The translations under genes were made by a program, and so were the position numbers. From positions 1-8,304 of the forward strand of contig JAEDJP010000058.1 of assembly GCA_016296285.1 (NCBI GenBank): a stretch of DNA of 8,304 bases, read 5' to 3'. This DNA is from Bacilli bacterium. Its GTDB lineage: Bacteria; Bacillota_I; Bacilli_A; RFN20; CAG-826. Below the pieces are notes generated by a model, which ran no database searches, was not told the DNA's origin, and saw only the letters and a program-made list of their open reading frames with translations. This document shows, one piece after another, positions 5,808-8,304 of the stretch. The stretch's first letter is position 1. Each line of letters begins with the position of its first letter.

Positions 5808-6614
5808 ATGAAAAAAGCGGTCGTTCTCCTTTTGCCCCTCCTCCTCGCTTCCTGCGCCTCGGGGGACCCATCGCGCGTGGATTTCGAAATCGGGCGCGAC
5901 GAAAGCAAGCCTTTCGCGTTCCGGAACGGGTCGCTCGATCGCTTGATGGGGTATTCTTCCCCTTTATCTACTTATACGCGCGCGACGAACGCGCAGGACA
6001 TGGCTAGGCGGATCGATAACGACGAGGCGTTCTTCCTCTACCTTTCCTCCCCGTCTTGTTCCCACTGCGTCGCGGCCAAGGACGCGGTCTGTTCCTTCCT
6101 TTCCCAGACGGACCTCGAATTCCTGCTTCTAGAAGGCCCAAGCGCGATCAACCGCGAGATGAAGCTCCTCAAGGATGCCTATCCGGACCTTGGCCTCCCC
6201 GTTTCCTTTTTGACCCCGTCCCTTTATCTGTTCTCGGGGACCGAGGTGTCTTCCTTCCCCGTCATGGACGGGGTTTCCTCCCCCCGGGCATTCGGGGAGA
6301 TGGTCCTTCCCTCGATCAACGTCTCGCGGGTCCCGCGTTACGCTTCCTTGGACGCTTTCGTTTCGGATGCCCCCGATGCCTATTACGTGACGGACGGGGA
6401 GGACGAGGGTATCCGTTCCCTTTTGGAATGCGGGATGTTCCTCTCGGATGCCCCGTTTGCCATCGTCGACCTCTTCTATTTTTCGTCCCAAGAAAAAAGC
6501 GAGTTCGCCTCGCTTTATCCTGGGGTCGGGGAATTCGTCCTGCCGAGCCTTGGCTCCCCGATGGACCTCGGGGAGGAAGGGGCAAGGGACATCCTTTCCG
6601 CCTATTTCTCGTAA
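5808..6614 (+). CDS. Thioredoxin-like lipoprotein with CSHC motif
   Basis: 268-residue predicted lipoprotein of unknown function. The signal peptide has KK at 2-3, a hydrophobic stretch at 4-13 and the lipobox LASC, with Cys16 as the lipid-modified residue, so the protein should be anchored outside the membrane. A disordered-looking linker leads to a thioredoxin-like domain at about 60-150. It has the strand AFFLYLSSPSC, the redox motif C84-S-H-C87, the following helix, and T136-P137-SLYLFSG, which fits the cis-proline loop before the fourth strand. The remaining half (about 150-268, starting VPRYASLDAFV) has no Cys pair and is unassigned; it could be a second degenerate thioredoxin fold. The CxxC suggests thiol-disulfide exchange or redox sensing on exported proteins, which is inference. 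It is alone on its strand: divergent from ppa, and overlapping the convergent ATP-grasp gene by 13 bases. No CcdA or cytochrome c maturation gene is nearby. Confidence 0.85.
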   Translation: MKKAVVLLLPLLLASCASGDPSRVDFEIGRDESKPFAFRNGSLDRLMGYSSPLSTYTRATNAQDMARRIDNDEAFFLYLSSPSCSHCVAAKDAVCSFLSQTDLEFLLLEGPSAINREMKLLKDAYPDLGLPVSFLTPSLYLFSGTEVSSFPVMDGVSSPRAFGEMVLPSINVSRVPRYASLDAFVSDAPDAYYVTDGEDEGIRSLLECGMFLSDAPFAIVDLFYFSSQEKSEFASLYPGVGEFVLPSLGSPMDLGEEGARDILSAYFS

Positions 6615-7831
6615 TGGACCTTCTCGCGGACGAAGGCGTCGAAGGCGAGTCCTTCCTCGAGGGTCTCGAACTTCGCGTCGTAATAGCGGTCCCCCATCGC
6701 GACAGCCATGTGGGCGGGATACCTTCCCGTCTGGACGAGGGCGTCGCGGTATTTCTCGTAAATCTCCGATTCGGGATGCTCGTAAGCGAGGGTGTCCCGG
6801 CGATGGGTCGCGAAGGCGTAATAGGGCTTCGGGTAGGGCTTGGTCCTGCTTTCGTCGTAGACCATGACGTCCGCGTAGATGTCGTAGACGGAGACGCTGT
6901 TGCCGTAGTCGATGAGATCGGGGGTGTCACCGCCCGGGGCGCGCATGTTGCATTCGAGGGCCACGAAATCCCCTTTCTTACCTAGGCCCGGCTTATCCTC
7001 TTTCAAGACGAAGAACTCGATGTGGAAGAAACGCTTCTTGATGCCGAAGGCCTTCACGACGGAACGGCCGACCCTCTCGAATTCCTTGGCGTCGATGTCT
7101 TTCATCGGCAAGGAGAAGGGGCAGTCGTAGTAATAGTAATCAAGGCCCTCGTTCACGATCTCGGCGATGGGGGTCGGGAAATGGTCGGTGGTCGCGAAGA
7201 CGACGTCGCTTTTGGAGTCGCAGATGCCGTCGAAGCTCACGATGGAGCCGTTGACGTATTCCTCCATGATGTAGGGCTCGGGCAAGGGGCGGGAAAAGAA
7301 GCGGTCGAGGGACGCGCGGTCATTCAGGCGATAGGAATCGCTCGCACCGACGCCGACGTTGGGCTTCACGAAGACGGGATACCCGACTTCCTCGACGAAC
7401 GCGAGGGCCTTTTCCTTGTCTTCCGGGCCTTGGACGAGGAGGTAACGGATCGTTTTCGCCCCGCCGAGCTCGAAGTACTTCTTCATGTCGCTTTTGGCGG
7501 TGATCGCGTCCATGTCGCGGGGCAAAAGCCCCTCGATCCCGAAGCGGGCGCGGAGCTTCGCGTCGCTGCGGAGCCACCACTCGTTCATTGATTCGAGGGC
7601 GTCGATCTTGCCGTATTTCCTCTCGAAATACTCGACGGCGCGGCACATGGAGGAGAAATCGTTCATGTCCGGGACGTAATAGTATTCCGTGACCGAGGCG
7701 ATAAGGCGGGAATGGAGGGCGTTATAGGGGGTGTCTCCGATCGCGAGGACGTTCACGCCTCTTGCTTTCAGGGATTCCGTCCATTTGTAGTAACGCACGG
7801 GGAAGTTCGGGGACACGAAGATGAAGTTCAT
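6602..7831 (-). CDS. ATP-grasp carboxylate-amine ligase-like protein
   Basis: 409-residue ATP-grasp enzyme of the biotin-carboxylase-like branch (often annotated as carbamoyl-phosphate synthase large subunit-like). Such enzymes make an acyl-phosphate from ATP and a carboxylate, then join it to an amine, thiol or similar nucleophile; the substrates here are not known. An N-terminal Rossmann-like domain (NFIFVSPNFP at 2-11, LAIGDTP at 29-35) is followed by the ATP-grasp fold from about 110: PVFVKP with K156, the glycine loop VGVGASDS at 159-166, IMEEYVNG with E190-E191 for ribose contact, FFHIEFF at 268-274, and E293-C-N295 as metal ligands in ALECNMRAPGG. The C-terminal 100 residues form a Tyr-rich cap. 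The catalytic set looks complete. The ATG at 7831 is supported by the FIFVSPNFP start and a -10 box 9 bases away. No peptide-synthesis or transport genes are seen alongside. Confidence 0.87.
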   Translation of the reverse strand: MNFIFVSPNFPVRYYKWTESLKARGVNVLAIGDTPYNALHSRLIASVTEYYYVPDMNDFSSMCRAVEYFERKYGKIDALESMNEWWLRSDAKLRARFGIEGLLPRDMDAITAKSDMKKYFELGGAKTIRYLLVQGPEDKEKALAFVEEVGYPVFVKPNVGVGASDSYRLNDRASLDRFFSRPLPEPYIMEEYVNGSIVSFDGICDSKSDVVFATTDHFPTPIAEIVNEGLDYYYYDCPFSLPMKDIDAKEFERVGRSVVKAFGIKKRFFHIEFFVLKEDKPGLGKKGDFVALECNMRAPGGDTPDLIDYGNSVSVYDIYADVMVYDESRTKPYPKPYYAFATHRRDTLAYEHPESEIYEKYRDALVQTGRYPAHMAVAMGDRYYDAKFETLEEGLAFDAFVREKVHYEK

Positions 7832-7840
7832 ACGGGTGGT

Positions 7841-7846
7841 ATCTTA
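7841..7846 (-). promoter_or_regulatory. Predicted extended -10 box of the ATP-grasp gene
   Basis: Minus-strand TAAGAT preceded by TGC (extended -10) ends 9 bases before the ATG at 7831, matching the spacing at gmk and rqcH. No Shine-Dalgarno lies between box and ATG and no clear -35 is present. Confidence 0.5.
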
Positions 7847-7948
7847 GCACGCCGAAACGGATTTCCTTCTTCTTTTTTTGTTTGGAGGGGCTTAAGCAAA
7901 CCGAAAACGAGCGAAAAAGCGGTTTCTTTTCCATGAAATTGGTGGATT

Positions 7949-7964
7949 GCAAAACTCTTTTTGC
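7949..7964. repeat. Perfect 6-bp inverted repeat upstream of the AbrB-like gene
   Basis: GCAAAA and TTTTGC are separated by CTCT. The dyad is 23 bases upstream of the ATG at 7988 and just before the Shine-Dalgarno. It could be an operator for autoregulation, common among AbrB/MazE-type proteins, or an RNA hairpin in the leader. There is no direct support for either role. Confidence 0.4.
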
Positions 7965-7971
7965 CTACCAG

Positions 7972-7982
7972 AAGGAAGGAAG
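7972..7982 (+). promoter_or_regulatory. Strong Shine-Dalgarno of the AbrB-like gene
   Basis: AAGGAAGGAAG lies 5 bases upstream of the ATG at 7988. This ATG opens only MQEDSL before TGA, yet it is the best-placed ribosome binding site in the region. It is the main reason for thinking translation originally began here and not at the ATG at 8005, which has no such site. Confidence 0.6.
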
Positions 7983-7987
7983 AAACT

Positions 7988-8233
7988 ATGCAAGAAGATT
8001 CGTTATGACGGGGACCTTGAAACGCGAGTTGGACAAAAGCGTCGTCTTTCCCCAAGAAAGTCGACATGCCCTCGGCCTCAAATAGGGGGCAACATCGTCT
8101 TCATCCCCGCGGGAGAAGGACGCACTCGCATCGAGAATGCCTCGATTGTGGCCTTAAGCGAATGTGGGAGGAAGAAAACGCCCAAGAATTCTTCTTCTAC
8201 ACGATCCAGGACCCGCCCTTGCGGGAACCGTAA
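7988..8233 (+). pseudogene. AbrB/MazE-type DNA-binding protein, frameshifted
   Basis: Remains of a swapped-hairpin AbrB/MazE/SpoVT-type protein, found as transition-state regulators or type II antitoxins. The reading lies in three pieces. First, 8005-8082 gives MTGTLKRELDKSVVFP then QESRHALGLK and stops at TAG (8083). Second, from 8082 in another frame comes IGGNIVFIPAGEG then RTRIENASIVAL. Third, from 8156 comes KRMWEEENAQEFF and more, to TAA at 8231. Restoring one A in CTCAAAATAGGG and one A in CCTTAAAGCG joins them into the expected order: LDKS-x-x-x-P-x-x-x-R-x-x-LGLK, G-x-x-IVFI, IENAS-x-x-AL. A third restored A (TTAATG near 8005) would link in MQEDSL from the ATG at 7988, giving about 82 residues. 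Without that, MQEDSL would be a leader peptide overlapping the next ATG as ATGA. No nearby toxin gene is visible. Sequencing error cannot be excluded. Confidence 0.7.
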
Positions 8234-8304
8234 TGCTTGAGCTTCCCTTGCATGCGAAGGGATTCGACGGTTTTCTTGACGTAGGATTCGCTGACGCCGA
8301 GACT
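8197..8304 (-). CDS. Winged-helix protein, C-terminal end only
   Basis: The last 35 codons of a gene entering from the right, ending at TAG (8199-8197). The readable part is SLGVSESYVKKTVESLRMQG, then KLKHYGSRKGGSWIV. This has the shape of a winged helix: a turn LGVS, a recognition helix YVKKTVESLRMQG, then a wing with GSRKGGSW. Very similar endings occur in AlbA/Schlafen-type ATP-binding proteins and other putative transcriptional regulators, but with so little sequence the full protein cannot be named. It overlaps the 3' end of the broken AbrB-like gene by 37 bases on the opposite strand, which suggests the last residues of that reading are not under strong constraint. Confidence 0.6.
   Translation of the reverse strand, partial: SLGVSESYVKKTVESLRMQGKLKHYGSRKGGSWIV

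Larger units (their letters stand above)
7832..7987. other. AT-richer intergenic region before the AbrB-like gene
   Basis: 156 bases between the ATP-grasp start and the AbrB-like start, visibly richer in A and T than the rest of the window. It holds the ATP-grasp -10 box, a T-run (7873-7879), an inverted repeat AAACCG/CGGTTT (about 7900-7925) with a 16-base spacer, and the perfect hairpin at 7949-7964. I see no clear plus-strand promoter hexamers and no convincing small gene. Confidence 0.5.

Noticed and set aside
6056..6985. Long plus-strand open frame of about 309 codons
   Set aside because: It spans the lipoprotein in another frame and the antisense of the ATP-grasp gene; low-complexity Arg/Gly/Pro composition and no motif.
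7900..7927. AAACCG/CGGTTT hairpin followed by CTTTT as a plus-strand terminator
   Set aside because: There is no plus-strand gene upstream to terminate, the loop is about 16 bases and the T-run is short; listed only as part of the intergenic region.
7828..8067. Minus-strand open frame of about 79 codons upstream of the ATP-grasp gene
   Set aside because: It overlaps the ATP-grasp promoter and the AbrB-like reading, and its translation shows no recognisable features.
1..8304. tRNA, rRNA, CRISPR arrays, insertion sequences or riboswitches
   Set aside because: I looked for cloverleaf-like ends, regularly spaced repeats, terminal inverted repeats with a transposase and conserved leader folds, and found none that could be supported.

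Overview
The window looks like chromosomal DNA from a GC-rich member of the Bacillota, most likely Bacilli or a gut lineage near the Mollicutes. The clues are an RqcH/NFACT ribosome-quality-control protein, a VanZ-like membrane protein, a family I pyrophosphatase, a lipoprotein with a classic lipobox, and the closeness of rqcH, gmk and priA. In Bacillus subtilis those three lie in one neighbourhood (rqcH/yloA, yloB, yloC, remA, gmk, rpoZ, coaBC, priA). TGA is used as a stop (rqcH, vanZ, HD gene) and Trp is TGG, so the code is standard. The lineage is an inference from gene content, not a measured placement.

Layout. From 1 to 3121, three minus-strand genes run leftwards: an HD-domain phosphohydrolase, gmk (guanylate kinase) and the N-terminal 442 residues of priA, which is cut by the window edge. 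gmk and priA are separated by an intrinsic terminator and by a separate priA promoter. rqcH is divergent from the HD gene (3238-4641, plus). It meets a minus-strand ppa-vanZ pair tail to tail (5698 to 4645). A lipoprotein with a thioredoxin-like CxxC motif (5808-6614, plus) is divergent from ppa and overlaps, tail to tail, an ATP-grasp ligase (7831 to 6602, minus). The right end has an AbrB/MazE-type DNA-binding gene broken by two or three one-base shifts (7988-8233) and the last 35 codons of a winged-helix protein on the minus strand.

Most of these are housekeeping genes: replication restart, GMP phosphorylation, pyrophosphate removal and rescue of stalled 60S-like (50S) peptidyl complexes. 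The lipoprotein, the ATP-grasp enzyme and the right-hand AbrB/winged-helix patch are the accessory part. No complete new multi-gene system is visible.

The most striking shared property is upstream architecture. Six genes (priA, gmk, HD, rqcH, lipoprotein, ATP-grasp) have a sigma-70-like -10 hexamer ending exactly 7 or 9 bases before the ATG, which predicts leaderless or nearly leaderless mRNAs. ppa and the broken AbrB gene instead have well-placed Shine-Dalgarno sequences. The other observations most worth checking are the A-loss frameshifts in the AbrB gene, an RqcH that seems to lack its helix-hairpin-helix region, and a gmk stop codon sitting in the loop of its own terminator.
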